NCBI GenBank assembly: GCA_046758085.1
Contig: JBHHZP010000143.1
Span: 1-9,465 of the forward strand
Direction of reading: 5' to 3'
DNA: 9,465 nt
From: VRUB01 sp046758085
Lineage (GTDB): Bacteria; Pseudomonadota; Gammaproteobacteria; Acidiferrobacterales; SPGG2
Translations under genes and position numbers: made by a program
Notes under the pieces: model-generated
Database searches by the model: none
What the model was told of the DNA's origin: nothing
What the model saw: the letters and a program-made list of their open reading frames with translations, nothing else
Part shown: positions 1 to 6,740 of the stretch, piece by piece
Layout: each line of letters starts with the position of its first letter
Numbering within the stretch: position 1 is the first letter of the stretch

Positions 1-76
1 GGGCACGCAAAGAAAGGAACCCGTCGTACGGGGGCGGAACCCCGTTAGTAAATAACCGCCCGTTAGGCGATACCAA
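1..76 (-). terminator. Possible operon terminator or repeat remnant downstream of moeA
   Basis: No gene is seen here. Two overlapping, mutually exclusive inverted repeats are present: CCCGT (20-24) with ACGGG (28-32), and ACGGGG (28-33) with CCCCGT (40-45). Read on the minus strand, the direction of the operon that ends at 77, the first hairpin is followed by a T-rich stretch (TTCCTTTCTTT). This could terminate the transcript, though the T run is interrupted and the stems are short. The segment could equally be the edge of a dispersed intergenic repeat. The window edge cuts it, so its full extent is unknown. Confidence 0.35.
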
Positions 77-1357
77 TTAATTAATGACACCATAAAACGG
101 TTGTACTTCGACCAGCGTTCCCGGCTCGATCGTGCTCGCCTCCTGAGGCAAGATCACAAAGCAGTTCGCCAGGCTCATGGAATGGAGCAGACCTGATCCC
201 TGCTGCCCTGTACTGCGCACCAACAGCTCACCGTCGGCGGTGCGTTCGAGAATGGCGCGCTGAAACTCCGTGCGGCCGGGGCCTTTTTTCAGGCGCGACG
301 CGCACGCCACCTTGAACGTCGGTAAGGGGCGGGCATCGCTTTGTCCCATCATGTGCCGCAGCGCCGGCTCTACAAACTGGTAGAAAGTGACCATCACCGA
401 GACCGGGTTGCCGGGCAGCCCGAAAAAAATGGCGTCGCGGATGCGGCCGAAGGCCAACGGTCGCCCTGGCTTGATAGCAATCTGCCAGAATCCGACCTCG
501 CCCAGCGTCTCGAGGGTCTCTTTGACATAGTCGGCCTCACCGACGGACACGCCGCCTGACGTGATCACAGCATCCGCACTGCTCGCCGCCTGGATAAAGG
601 CTTCTTTCGTGGCCTCGCGGTCATCGCGCACGACGCCCATGTCGAGGATTTCCACTCCGAGGCGCACCAGCGCGCCGTACAATGTGTAGCGGTTGCTGTC
701 GTAAATCTCGCCCGGAGCCAGCACCTGGCCGATGGAACGCAGCTCGTCTCCGGTGGAGAAAAACGCCACACGCACACGCCGGCGAACGGTAACTTCCGCA
801 ATACCGACCGAGGCCAGCAGTCCCAACTCAGGTGGTAACAGCTGCTTGCCGCTGGCGAGCATCACCTGGTCTTTGGTGAGATCCTCGCCCGCTGCCCGCA
901 CATTATCTCCGCACCGGTGTCCGGCGCTTACCCGAATCGCATCGCCTCGGCGCTCCACGTGCTCTTGCATGATGACGGTATCGGCGCCATCAGGCACGAC
1001 CGCCCCGGTCATGATCCGCACGCACTGGCCGGTTTCCAGCGCTCCGGCAAAGGGTGTTCCGGCCCACGAGGTACCGATGACCGTCAGCTTCACGTCGCCG
1101 TCGTCAACCAGATCGGAGGCTTTGATGGCGTATCCGTCCATGGCCGAGTTTCGATGCGATGGTACATTAATAGGAGAACGGACATCCTCGGCGAGCATGC
1201 GGCCCAGGGCGCTGCGCAACGCCACCCTTTCAAATCCGTAAACCGGTTGCACGGCGTCAGCGATACGGCCTCGCGCTTCTTCTACCGAAAGCGCGGGGGC
1301 TTCGTGACCGCCGCAACCGGCTTGAGGGTTGGGTTTTGTGTCGCTCATAAGCTGCAT
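77..1357 (-). CDS. moeA: Molybdopterin molybdenumtransferase MoeA
   Basis: MoeA inserts molybdate (or tungstate) into adenylylated molybdopterin in the cytoplasm, giving the metal-containing cofactor. The 426 residues fit the usual family length of just over 400. Visible family motifs are SAMDGYA (71-77), RIMTGAVVPDGADTV (114-128), STGDEL (201-206), TSGGVSVGEADYVK (266-279), KPGRPLAFG (296-304) and FFGLPGNPVS (311-320). These include the conserved acidic residues D74 and D276. It is the last gene of the tup-mob operon, separated from mobB by 120 bases. The start is uncertain: ATG at 1357 and ATG at 1348 are in frame and neither has a clear Shine-Dalgarno, so the protein may begin at MSDTKP. 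No moaABC or mogA is present, so molybdopterin itself must be made elsewhere in the genome. Whether the natural metal is W or Mo cannot be read from MoeA; the neighbouring Tup importer favours W. Confidence 0.96.
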   Translation of the reverse strand: MQLMSDTKPNPQAGCGGHEAPALSVEEARGRIADAVQPVYGFERVALRSALGRMLAEDVRSPINVPSHRNSAMDGYAIKASDLVDDGDVKLTVIGTSWAGTPFAGALETGQCVRIMTGAVVPDGADTVIMQEHVERRGDAIRVSAGHRCGDNVRAAGEDLTKDQVMLASGKQLLPPELGLLASVGIAEVTVRRRVRVAFFSTGDELRSIGQVLAPGEIYDSNRYTLYGALVRLGVEILDMGVVRDDREATKEAFIQAASSADAVITSGGVSVGEADYVKETLETLGEVGFWQIAIKPGRPLAFGRIRDAIFFGLPGNPVSVMVTFYQFVEPALRHMMGQSDARPLPTFKVACASRLKKGPGRTEFQRAILERTADGELLVRSTGQQGSGLLHSMSLANCFVILPQEASTIEPGTLVEVQPFYGVIN

Positions 1358-1382
1358 TGAGTGCCAGGAGATATCAATCCAA

Positions 1383-1438
1383 AAACAGCCGTGCTTGGCG
1401 ATCTCCGCGTTCCAATCCCGCGCTGGGACAGGCTGTTT
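1383..1438 (-). repeat. 8-bp inverted repeat in the moeA leader, possible attenuator
   Basis: Perfect arms AAACAGCC (1383-1390) and GGCTGTTT (1431-1438) enclose 40 bases in the 120-base gap between mobB and moeA. Transcribed with the operon (minus strand), the 3' arm runs GGCUGUUUUU, so a stem followed by a short U tract would form 23-27 bases upstream of the moeA start. The loop holds a CGCG/CGCG pairing and a GCC/GGC pairing close to the 3' arm that could compete with the main stem. This could be an attenuator, a weak terminator or a structured leader. The loop is long and only two U lie beyond the stem, so termination is not assured. I could not match it by eye to the known Moco RNA motif. 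Confidence 0.35.
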
Positions 1439-1477
1439 AACTTCCTGTAGCCGAGTATAAACAAATAGATGCGCGCC

Positions 1478-2038
1478 TTAATAATTGGCTGTCGGTTTCA
1501 CCGCCGCCCGTGGGCGCTCGCCGAACAATGTCTCACAGACAAAATCAGCAATTTGTCGAGGATCGTTCAGATCAAGTACTGGCAACTGCAAACTCACCGG
1601 CAGCCGGCCGTCGCTTGCCACAGCTATGATGCTACGGTCGCGCACGCACATCAACGGATGCCCGAGGCATGTGCGGTAGAGCTCGATTTTCGGGAAGGCC
1701 TCGTTCTTGAATCCTTCGACCAGCACGCAATCAAGCGCATCCTGGTCGAGATTCTGCACCAAAGCGTCCAGCCTACCTGCACCCGGTGCTTGTGTCTCGG
1801 TCACGAGCGCCCAGCGCTGTGATGATCCGATCAGCGTTTGCGTTGCCCCCGCCTGGCGAATCTCGTAGCTGTCCTTGCCGGGGCGGTCGATATCAAACCC
1901 ATGTGGCGCGTGCTTGATCACCCCTACGCGCAAGTCCCGTTGCCGGAGTAGCGGTAACAGCTTCACAAGAAGGGTGGTCTTTCCAGTGCCACTGAAGGCG
2001 GCAAAACCAAGAATTGGGACGCGCGCGTTTTTGATCAT
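1478..2038 (-). CDS. mobB: Molybdopterin-guanine dinucleotide biosynthesis adaptor protein MobB
   Basis: MobB is a small P-loop GTPase that assists MobA in making the MGD form of the cofactor. The 186-residue length is typical. The Walker A loop is GFAAFSGTGKTTL (11-23, K20). It is followed by the family segment KHAPHGFDIDRPGKDSYE (42-59), by LVEGFK (106-111) and by KIELYR (117-122). Its ATG overlaps the mobA stop codon by 4 bases (ATGA), indicating translational coupling to MobA. The C-terminus ends without an added domain; in some bacteria MobB is fused to MobA or MoeA, but not here. The function is well supported. The exact biochemical role of the family is still loosely defined, since MobA alone can form MGD in vitro. 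Confidence 0.93.
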   Translation of the reverse strand: MIKNARVPILGFAAFSGTGKTTLLVKLLPLLRQRDLRVGVIKHAPHGFDIDRPGKDSYEIRQAGATQTLIGSSQRWALVTETQAPGAGRLDALVQNLDQDALDCVLVEGFKNEAFPKIELYRTCLGHPLMCVRDRSIIAVASDGRLPVSLQLPVLDLNDPRQIADFVCETLFGERPRAAVKPTANY

Positions 2039-2667
2039 GCGCTGACTCCCGCCAGTCTGGCTTCTACTGCCGCACGCTCGTCGGCGTTGTTGACGTTTAT
2101 GAACATGTCGTGCCTGTCTTCAAAATAGGCTAGTGCGAGCCTATGCTTGTCGAACCACCGGTCAATCTTACGCTCGCCCGTCTCAAGATATTCGAGCAGG
2201 CTCGGCAACAGGTCGCATCGCAGCAACGCGAACACTGGCTGCATGCGATTTCCGTCATGCGCCACACTGACCTCGGCGTCTTCGTGCAGGAGCGCCAAGT
2301 ACAAGCGCTTGGCCAGATCGTGGCTTATCAGAGGCGAATCGCACGGTGCCGTCAACACGTACGTTGTATTGGCGGCATGCATCCCGCTGGCAATGCCGGC
2401 GAGCGGACCCTGGTAATCGCCCAGCATGTCGGCGATTACCTCCACCCCGTAGGCTCCGTATCGGTCCCGGTTGCGGTTGGCATTGATGATCATATTGCTG
2501 ACCTGCGGCTGCAGCGCTCGCAATACGTGCTCGATCATCGGTTTGCCGTGCAACTCCACCAGCCCTTTGTCCACGCCACCCATTCGACGGGCGCGCCCAC
2601 CGGCGAGTATTACACCGGTAATCTCCTGCGATGGAAATGAAGCTGTTGATGAAACAGACGTGCTCAC
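2035..2667 (-). CDS. mobA: Molybdenum cofactor guanylyltransferase MobA
   Basis: MobA transfers GMP from GTP to the metal-loaded molybdopterin, giving the guanine dinucleotide cofactor used by DMSO-reductase-family enzymes such as formate dehydrogenases and nitrate reductases. The 210 residues show the nucleotidyltransferase signature VILAGGRARRMGGVDKG (19-35). Further family motifs are GPLAGIASGM (87-96), APCDSPL (107-113, metal-binding D110), QPVFAL (143-148) and NVNNADE (191-197). The start used is GTG at 2667, which adds about 17 residues before the usual EITGVILAGG beginning. No clear Shine-Dalgarno precedes it, while AGGAG lies inside this extension, so the true start may be further in. 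It begins 37 bases after tupC, with no terminator visible between them, and overlaps mobB by 4 bases. Confidence 0.95.
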   Translation of the reverse strand: MSTSVSSTASFPSQEITGVILAGGRARRMGGVDKGLVELHGKPMIEHVLRALQPQVSNMIINANRNRDRYGAYGVEVIADMLGDYQGPLAGIASGMHAANTTYVLTAPCDSPLISHDLAKRLYLALLHEDAEVSVAHDGNRMQPVFALLRCDLLPSLLEYLETGERKIDRWFDKHRLALAYFEDRHDMFINVNNADERAAVEARLAGVSA

Positions 2668-2704
2668 GACGGTCGCTGATTAACGATAGAGGCCGGTGTT
2701 CGCG

Positions 2705-3451
2705 TTATGCTGGACCCGCCAAATTCGAGTAGCTCGACGCCGTCACGATATCGGCGACGGGCCTTTCGCTGCCGTGGCGGCCGGGGGAATCAAAATCACT
2801 ATAAAGTTTCCCTTCGTGAAGGTGAAACCGCACATCACCGACAGACGAGACCCTGTGAAGCTCATGACTGGTAATTACTACGCCGATTCCTTGTGACTTC
2901 AGACGCTGGATCAAAAAATAGGTGCGTTCGCGCGATTCGTAATCCATGCTTGCGGTCGGTTCGTCCAGCAACAGAATGCGCGGCGAGAGTATGCGCGCGC
3001 GGGCGAGCGCGACACGTTGCTTTTCACCACCCGATAGTTGGCGCGCATTGCGCCGGGCAATGTGGGTGAGGCCGGCCCACGCAAGGGCTTCCTTAACCTT
3101 GGCCCTGATGTCCGCCGGCGACAGGCGGGTGTGGCGCAGGCCATAGGCTACGTTGTCGGTGACGCTGTAGTCGAATAAATAGGGCGTCTGATGCACGTAC
3201 ACCACGTCGTGGCGGTAGTGCCGGCGCGCGACGCGCCAAGGCAGGACCTTCCCCTGGTAATGTACCTCCACCTTATCGGGAGGCTCGAGCCCGGCGATAA
3301 TTTTCAACAGCGTCGTCTTGCCTGCCCCGTTCTCGCCGCTCAATAAGATACAACGGCCTTGCTCGATGGCAAACACGGGGATGTCGAGCAAGCAGCGGCC
3401 ACCGACATGCTTGCGAAGATGACGAAACTGCAACAGTGGTCCGGCGCTCAT
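2705..3451 (-). CDS. tupC: Tungstate ABC transporter ATP-binding protein TupC
   Basis: This is the cytoplasmic ATPase that powers the TupAB importer. The 248-residue protein has all the ABC motifs: Walker A GENGAGKTT (39-47), Q-loop Q88 in VHQTPYLF, signature LSGGEKQR (139-146), Walker B RILLLDEP (158-165, E164) and H-loop H196 in VITSHE. The start is ATG at 3451, which overlaps the tupB stop as ATGA. The reading frame stays open for a further 123 codons upstream, but that part lies over tupB in another frame, has unnatural composition and no ABC homology. The protein stops soon after the nucleotide-binding domain. It therefore lacks the C-terminal TOBE metal-binding domain that many ModC and WtpC proteins carry, as is usual for TupC. 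Tungstate specificity is inferred from tupA and tupB. Confidence 0.93.
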   Translation of the reverse strand: MSAGPLLQFRHLRKHVGGRCLLDIPVFAIEQGRCILLSGENGAGKTTLLKIIAGLEPPDKVEVHYQGKVLPWRVARRHYRHDVVYVHQTPYLFDYSVTDNVAYGLRHTRLSPADIRAKVKEALAWAGLTHIARRNARQLSGGEKQRVALARARILSPRILLLDEPTASMDYESRERTYFLIQRLKSQGIGVVITSHELHRVSSVGDVRFHLHEGKLYSDFDSPGRHGSERPVADIVTASSYSNLAGPA

Positions 3452-4149
3452 GAGACCATCACCCCCCTGCCCTGCAGCAATGCGAGCGAGAAATTGAGCA
3501 ACAACGCGAGCACCAGCAATACCAGGCCGAGCGCGATTCCCTGGGCGAACTCGCCTTTTGTGGTTTCCAGAGCGATGGCCGTGGTGATGTTGCGCGTATA
3601 GTGAAGGATATTGCCGCCGACCATCATGGAACAACCCACCTCCGCAATGATGCGGCCAAAGCCTGCGAGCAGCGCAGCCATAAGGCCAAAGCGCACCTCG
3701 TGCATTAACGTCAGCATGGCTCGCCCCGGCCCTGCGCCAAGGGTCACGGCGGTTTCCCAGGCGCGCCGGTCCGCAGCCTGTATCGCGGAATGGCCCATGG
3801 CGACGAGAATAGGAAAGCACAGTATGATCTGGCCGATCATCATCGCGGTCTGCGAAAACAACAGCTTGAGATCGCCGAACGGCCCGCTGCGCGAAAGCAA
3901 CAGATAGAGCGTGAGACCAACCACTACCGCCGGCATCGCCAGCAGCGTGTGGAAAACCGAGATCAATACTCGGCGCCCCGGAAAGCGTGTGTGGGCCAGC
4001 ACGAAGGCCAACACCAGCGCCACCGGCGCCGTCAACACGATGGCCTTAAGCGATACGCTGAACGAGATAGCAATCGTGGTCCAAAGATCATAGTCGCCCG
4101 AAATCAGTAATAACAAAGCGTGGCGGCTGGCCCCGAGCAGACCCTCCAT
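3448..4149 (-). CDS. tupB: Tungstate ABC transporter permease TupB
   Basis: This is the inner-membrane channel subunit of the importer. The 233 residues contain about five hydrophobic segments (near 22-52, 60-86, 99-118, 155-178 and 203-226). The cytoplasmic coupling loop, AADRRAWETAVTLGAGPGRA (125-144), matches the EAA-type loop that docks on the ATPase. The following GFGRIIAEVGCSMMVGGNI (163-181) is characteristic of the TupB/WtpB-like branch of the molybdate/tungstate permeases. The gene starts two bases after the tupA stop codon and ends in a 4-base overlap with tupC, so all three subunits are translationally linked. Only a weak Shine-Dalgarno (GAGAAG inside the end of tupA) precedes it, consistent with coupling to tupA translation. 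Confidence 0.93.
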   Translation of the reverse strand: MEGLLGASRHALLLLISGDYDLWTTIAISFSVSLKAIVLTAPVALVLAFVLAHTRFPGRRVLISVFHTLLAMPAVVVGLTLYLLLSRSGPFGDLKLLFSQTAMMIGQIILCFPILVAMGHSAIQAADRRAWETAVTLGAGPGRAMLTLMHEVRFGLMAALLAGFGRIIAEVGCSMMVGGNILHYTRNITTAIALETTKGEFAQGIALGLVLLVLALLLNFSLALLQGRGVMVS

Positions 4150-4151
4150 GT

Positions 4152-5006
4152 TTACTTCTCTACCGGGCGCTTGGCCTGTGCCGCTAACGGTTTGAACAAT
4201 GCTTCGCCGCCGATTTCGAAATCGCCAACGATTTGCTGCCCACGCACCGACGTGACCCAGGCGATCAGAGCCATGGCGCCGGGGTAATTGACGTCGGGGT
4301 AGCGCGCCGGGTTCACGGCAATGATGCCATAGGGATTGAACAGGCGCGTGTCGCCTTCCACCATGATCTGTAACGGAAGCTTGTCCCGCATCGCGAGCCA
4401 GGTGCCGCGATCGGTCAATGTGTAGGCTTGCAGCTCACCCGCAATCTGCAAAACTCGACCCATACCCTGCCCGGCCTCGCGGTACCCGCGGCCTTCGGGT
4501 TGCACACCGGCGAGCCTCCACAGCTCGCGCTCTTTCTTATGCGTACCCGATTCGTCGCCGCGAGAGATGAACATCGCATTACTCAGTGCGAGGCGCGTCA
4601 TCGCGGTCGCCACATTCTTCGCACCTCTGATCCCGGCAGGATCGTGCTTGGGACCAACGATGACGAAATCGTTGTACATGAGATCGCGTCGATTGACCCC
4701 GTGACCGGCGTGCACGAACTCGTGCTCTGCCGCAGGCGCATGTACCATGATGACATCCACGTCACCGTCCCGGGCCATGCGCAACGCCTTGCCGGTTCCA
4801 ACGGCGATTACATGCACCTTGTACCCTGTACGCTGTTCAAACGGTGGCAGCAGCACACGCAACAGGCCGGAGTTTTCCGTGCTGGTGGTGGTAGCAAGGC
4901 GGATCGTGTTGCTATCGGCCTGCGCCAAGGGAATAACCAGAACAGATCCGAGCAGCAGCAGGATCGGCAAGCGACGCAGACTTTGGGTGGCATGATGAGG
5001 CGTCAA
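4152..5006 (-). CDS. tupA: Tungstate-binding periplasmic protein TupA
   Basis: TupA captures tungstate in the periplasm and delivers it to TupB. The 284 residues begin with a signal peptide: basic SLRRL, a hydrophobic core, and AQA at 28-30 as the likely cleavage site. The mature protein opens with RLATTTSTENSG, containing the TTTS oxyanion-binding motif of TupA. It then shows AVGTGKALRMARDGDVDV (68-85), SRGDESGTHKKE (148-159), LTDRGTW (197-203) and NPYGI (224-228), all typical of the family and distinct from ModA. The start codon is TTG at 5006, chosen because a Shine-Dalgarno CAGGAA lies 8 bases upstream and an in-frame stop lies shortly before it; an ATG nearby is out of frame. It is the first gene of the six-gene operon. 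TupA proteins generally prefer tungstate over molybdate; that preference is assumed, not shown, here. Confidence 0.95.
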   Translation of the reverse strand: MTPHHATQSLRRLPILLLLGSVLVIPLAQADSNTIRLATTTSTENSGLLRVLLPPFEQRTGYKVHVIAVGTGKALRMARDGDVDVIMVHAPAAEHEFVHAGHGVNRRDLMYNDFVIVGPKHDPAGIRGAKNVATAMTRLALSNAMFISRGDESGTHKKERELWRLAGVQPEGRGYREAGQGMGRVLQIAGELQAYTLTDRGTWLAMRDKLPLQIMVEGDTRLFNPYGIIAVNPARYPDVNYPGAMALIAWVTSVRGQQIVGDFEIGGEALFKPLAAQAKRPVEK

Positions 5007-5014
5007 ACGATTTA

Positions 5015-5020
5015 TTCCTG
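5015..5020 (-). promoter_or_regulatory. Ribosome binding site of tupA
   Basis: CAGGAA on the minus strand ends 8 bases before the TTG codon at 5006. It decides the start of tupA, because no in-frame ATG or GTG with a ribosome site is present upstream of the signal peptide. Confidence 0.7.
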
Positions 5021-5051
5021 TGGTGTTTTAGGCGTATTGTGATAATTTTGG

Positions 5052-5069
5052 TAGCAATTCTGATGCCAA
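5052..5069 (-). promoter_or_regulatory. Sigma-54 (-24/-12) promoter of the tup-mob-moeA operon
   Basis: On the minus strand the sequence reads TTGGCATCAGAATTGCTA. Against the RpoN consensus TTGGCACG-N4-TTGCW it matches TTGGCA at -24 and TTGCT at -12. The invariant GG (5067-5066) and GC (5055-5054) have the required spacing. The predicted transcription start is near 5042, leaving a leader of about 36 bases before tupA. The divergent gene encodes a GAFTGA-containing sigma-54 activator, which independently supports the call. No sigma-70 promoter of comparable quality is seen in front of tupA. Confidence 0.82.
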
Positions 5070-5135
5070 TGGGCGAATTCCGTGGAAAAGCCCAGAAATT
5101 CCGAGCGCCTCGCCGCCAAATCCCTTTCCTATGCA

Positions 5136-5191
5136 TTGACAGTCGGGTCAAATTGACGCATCGTAAAGCCGACTTTGCGACACATTGACCC
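5136..5191. promoter_or_regulatory. Candidate enhancer (upstream activator sites) for the NtrC-type regulator
   Basis: Four TTGAC/GTCAA half-sites lie within 56 bases: TTGAC at 5136-5140, GTCAA at 5147-5151, TTGAC at 5153-5157 and TTGAC at 5185-5189. The first two form an inverted repeat with a 6-base gap, and the second and third a tight one with a 1-base gap. Extended arms GGGTCAA (5145-5151) and TTGACCC (5185-5191) are also perfect inverted repeats, as are AGTCGG (5141-5146) and CCGACT (5169-5174). The cluster lies about 94-149 bases upstream of the predicted tup start, the usual place for sigma-54 enhancers. It also sits upstream of the regulator gene, so autoregulation is possible. Binding is inferred. 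Confidence 0.55.
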
Positions 5192-5226
5192 ACTACTTTC
5201 GCGTCTAGGTGATTCTTCCGTCGTTA

Positions 5227-5246
5227 TTTCGGTGAGTTTTCCGAAA
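5227..5246 (+). repeat. Inverted repeat in the leader of the regulator gene
   Basis: TTTCGG (5227-5232) and CCGAAA (5241-5246) are a perfect 6-bp inverted repeat with an 8-base spacer, 34 bases before the GTG start of the response regulator. It may be a leader stem-loop or an operator. Nothing in the sequence settles which. Confidence 0.3.
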
Positions 5247-5265
5247 CGCGGAGCGTGACATTAAC

Positions 5266-5272
5266 AAGGAGG
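5266..5272 (+). promoter_or_regulatory. Ribosome binding site of the response regulator
   Basis: AAGGAGG, a near-perfect Shine-Dalgarno, ends 8 bases before the GTG at 5281. It fixes the GTG as the start codon and suggests the regulator is translated well. Confidence 0.85.
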
Positions 5273-5280
5273 CTTATATC

Positions 5281-6726
5281 GTGTCTGCGGCCGTGAATCC
5301 GTCCGTTGAGAAAAAATCCAGTAACACTAACGGTCCTCAAGCAGATCCCGATCCGCCGGCCTCGATTCTGGTGGTAGATGACGAGCCCGGCATTCGCGAC
5401 TTTCTGCAACGTGCCCTGTCAAAACGCTACGGTCTGGTCGAGGTTGCCGAAGACGCCGAGACCGCGCAAGAGCTGTGCAAGCGTTGCCACTTCGACCTGC
5501 TGATCGTGGACATCCGCCTTCCCGGCCGCTCGGGCCTGGAATGCATCCAAGAACTGCGCGCAAGCGGCGCCGTAATGGATGTGATCTTTATTACTGCTTA
5601 CGCCGATGTCGAGGCCACGATCGCCGCCTTGCGCGCAGGAGCTGCGGACTTCGTGCTCAAGCCGTTCCGCCTGGAGCAGATCCTTACCGCGGTGGAACAC
5701 TGTTTCGAACGGCGGTGGCTGGCGCGCGAGAACACCGCCTTGCGCCGTCAGGTCAACGATTTCGTCGATCGCCTGTACGGTACCGCAGGCATGGTCGGCC
5801 GCAGCCAGCCGATGCGTGACGTCAGCGAAGTGATCAAGCGCGTGGCGCCGACGCCCACGTCTGTGCTGATCGAGGGAGAAACGGGGAGCGGCAAAGAGCT
5901 GGCGGCGCGCGCGATTCATCGCTTCAGCGGCCAGCGCGGTGCCTTCGTGCCCGTCAACTGTGTGGCGATCTCACCCGACCTGTTTGAAAGCGAGCTGTTC
6001 GGCCACACCAAGGGGGCCTTTACCGGCGCCCATCAGGCGCGCGAGGGCCTGTTCACCTTTGCCAGCGGGGGTATTTTGTTTCTGGATGAGGTCTCGGAAA
6101 TGCCAATCGGCCTGCAGGCCAAACTCCTGCGGGTTCTCGAAAACCGTAAGATTCGCCCAGTAGGATCCGACCGCGAGCTGCCGGTTAACGTGCGTATCCT
6201 GACGGCGACCAACCGAAATCTCGGTGAAGAGGTCAAGGCGGGCCGGTTCCGAGAGGATCTGTATTACCGCCTCAACGTTGTCACGATCAGGATGCCGAGC
6301 CTGCGCGAGCGCGTCGAAGACATTCCCGAGTTGCTGGATTTCTTGAACAAAAACCTGGCGCAAGAGCTTGGGATGTCACCGGTCTCATTTACGCAGGAAG
6401 ACATCGCACGACTGCAGCAGTACTCTTGGCCGGGGAATGTGAGAGAGCTGCGAAATCTGGTTGAGCGTGCGTTGTTGCTGGGTCGCCTGCCGTGGGACGT
6501 CTTAGGCGGAACGTCGGGGTCGTTAAATTCAACTGCCGTGTCCAACCCGGAGACCACGGGCTTTCCCGCCGACTGGACCCTGGAGCAGGTGGAGATGAAA
6601 CACATGCTGCGCGTGCTGGACACCACGGGAGGCAACAAGTCCGAGGCCGCGCGTCGGCTCGGTGTGTCGCGCAAGACCTTGGAACGGAAATTGCGTTCCC
6701 GCGCTGCGGCGGCACAAGACTCATAG
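5281..6726 (+). CDS. Sigma-54-dependent NtrC-family response regulator
   Basis: This is a 481-residue transcription activator. A short polar tail (1-27) is followed by a receiver domain (about 28-142) with the acidic pair D33/D34, phosphoacceptor D77 in VDIRLPG, T105 and K127. The AAA+ domain (about 172-400) has Walker A GETGSGKE (K205), the sigma-54 contact loop GAFTGA (245-250), Walker B GGILFLDE (263-270) and the FREDLYYRLNV and WPGNVREL motifs. A Fis-type helix-turn-helix ends the protein (NKSEAARRLGVSRKTLERKLR, 452-472). It starts at GTG behind a strong ribosome site and is followed 14 bases later by its presumed partner kinase. It faces away from the tup operon, whose promoter is of the sigma-54 class, so that operon is its probable target. 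It resembles ZraR/AtoC/NtrC-type regulators in general, and I cannot assign a specific named orthologue. Confidence 0.95.
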   Translation: MSAAVNPSVEKKSSNTNGPQADPDPPASILVVDDEPGIRDFLQRALSKRYGLVEVAEDAETAQELCKRCHFDLLIVDIRLPGRSGLECIQELRASGAVMDVIFITAYADVEATIAALRAGAADFVLKPFRLEQILTAVEHCFERRWLARENTALRRQVNDFVDRLYGTAGMVGRSQPMRDVSEVIKRVAPTPTSVLIEGETGSGKELAARAIHRFSGQRGAFVPVNCVAISPDLFESELFGHTKGAFTGAHQAREGLFTFASGGILFLDEVSEMPIGLQAKLLRVLENRKIRPVGSDRELPVNVRILTATNRNLGEEVKAGRFREDLYYRLNVVTIRMPSLRERVEDIPELLDFLNKNLAQELGMSPVSFTQEDIARLQQYSWPGNVRELRNLVERALLLGRLPWDVLGGTSGSLNSTAVSNPETTGFPADWTLEQVEMKHMLRVLDTTGGNKSEAARRLGVSRKTLERKLRSRAAAAQDS

Positions 6727-6740
6727 GTTAAACCATACTG

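Noticed and set aside
732..1241. Plus-strand open frame of 169 codons opposite moeA
   Set aside because: It is antisense to a fully conserved moeA and has Ser/Thr/Arg-rich shadow composition, with no family resemblance.
1361..1366. TGGCAC on the minus strand just before moeA, resembling a sigma-54 -24 box
   Set aside because: No TTGC-like -12 element at the right spacing; the nearest GC dinucleotides are off by one or more bases, and it lies almost on the start codon.
3452..3820. A 123-codon upstream extension of the tupC reading frame
   Set aside because: It lies wholly over tupB in another frame, has no homology to ABC proteins, and the ATG at 3451 overlaps the tupB stop in the usual coupled arrangement.
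4152..5006. Assignment of the binding protein as molybdate-binding ModA
   Set aside because: The TTTS motif at the mature N-terminus, SRGDESGTH and the TupB-type permease fit the TupA family; ModA has a different binding-site pattern.
5136..5141. Perfect sigma-70 -35 box TTGACA on the plus strand, upstream of the regulator
   Set aside because: No good -10 element follows at 16-18 bases, and the word is part of the TTGAC half-site cluster, which explains it better. A promoter for the regulator must exist nearby but I cannot place it.
4912..5193. Minus-strand open frame of 93 codons across the control region and the start of tupA
   Set aside because: It overlaps the promoter and the tupA signal-peptide region in another frame and has no ribosome site or recognisable domain.
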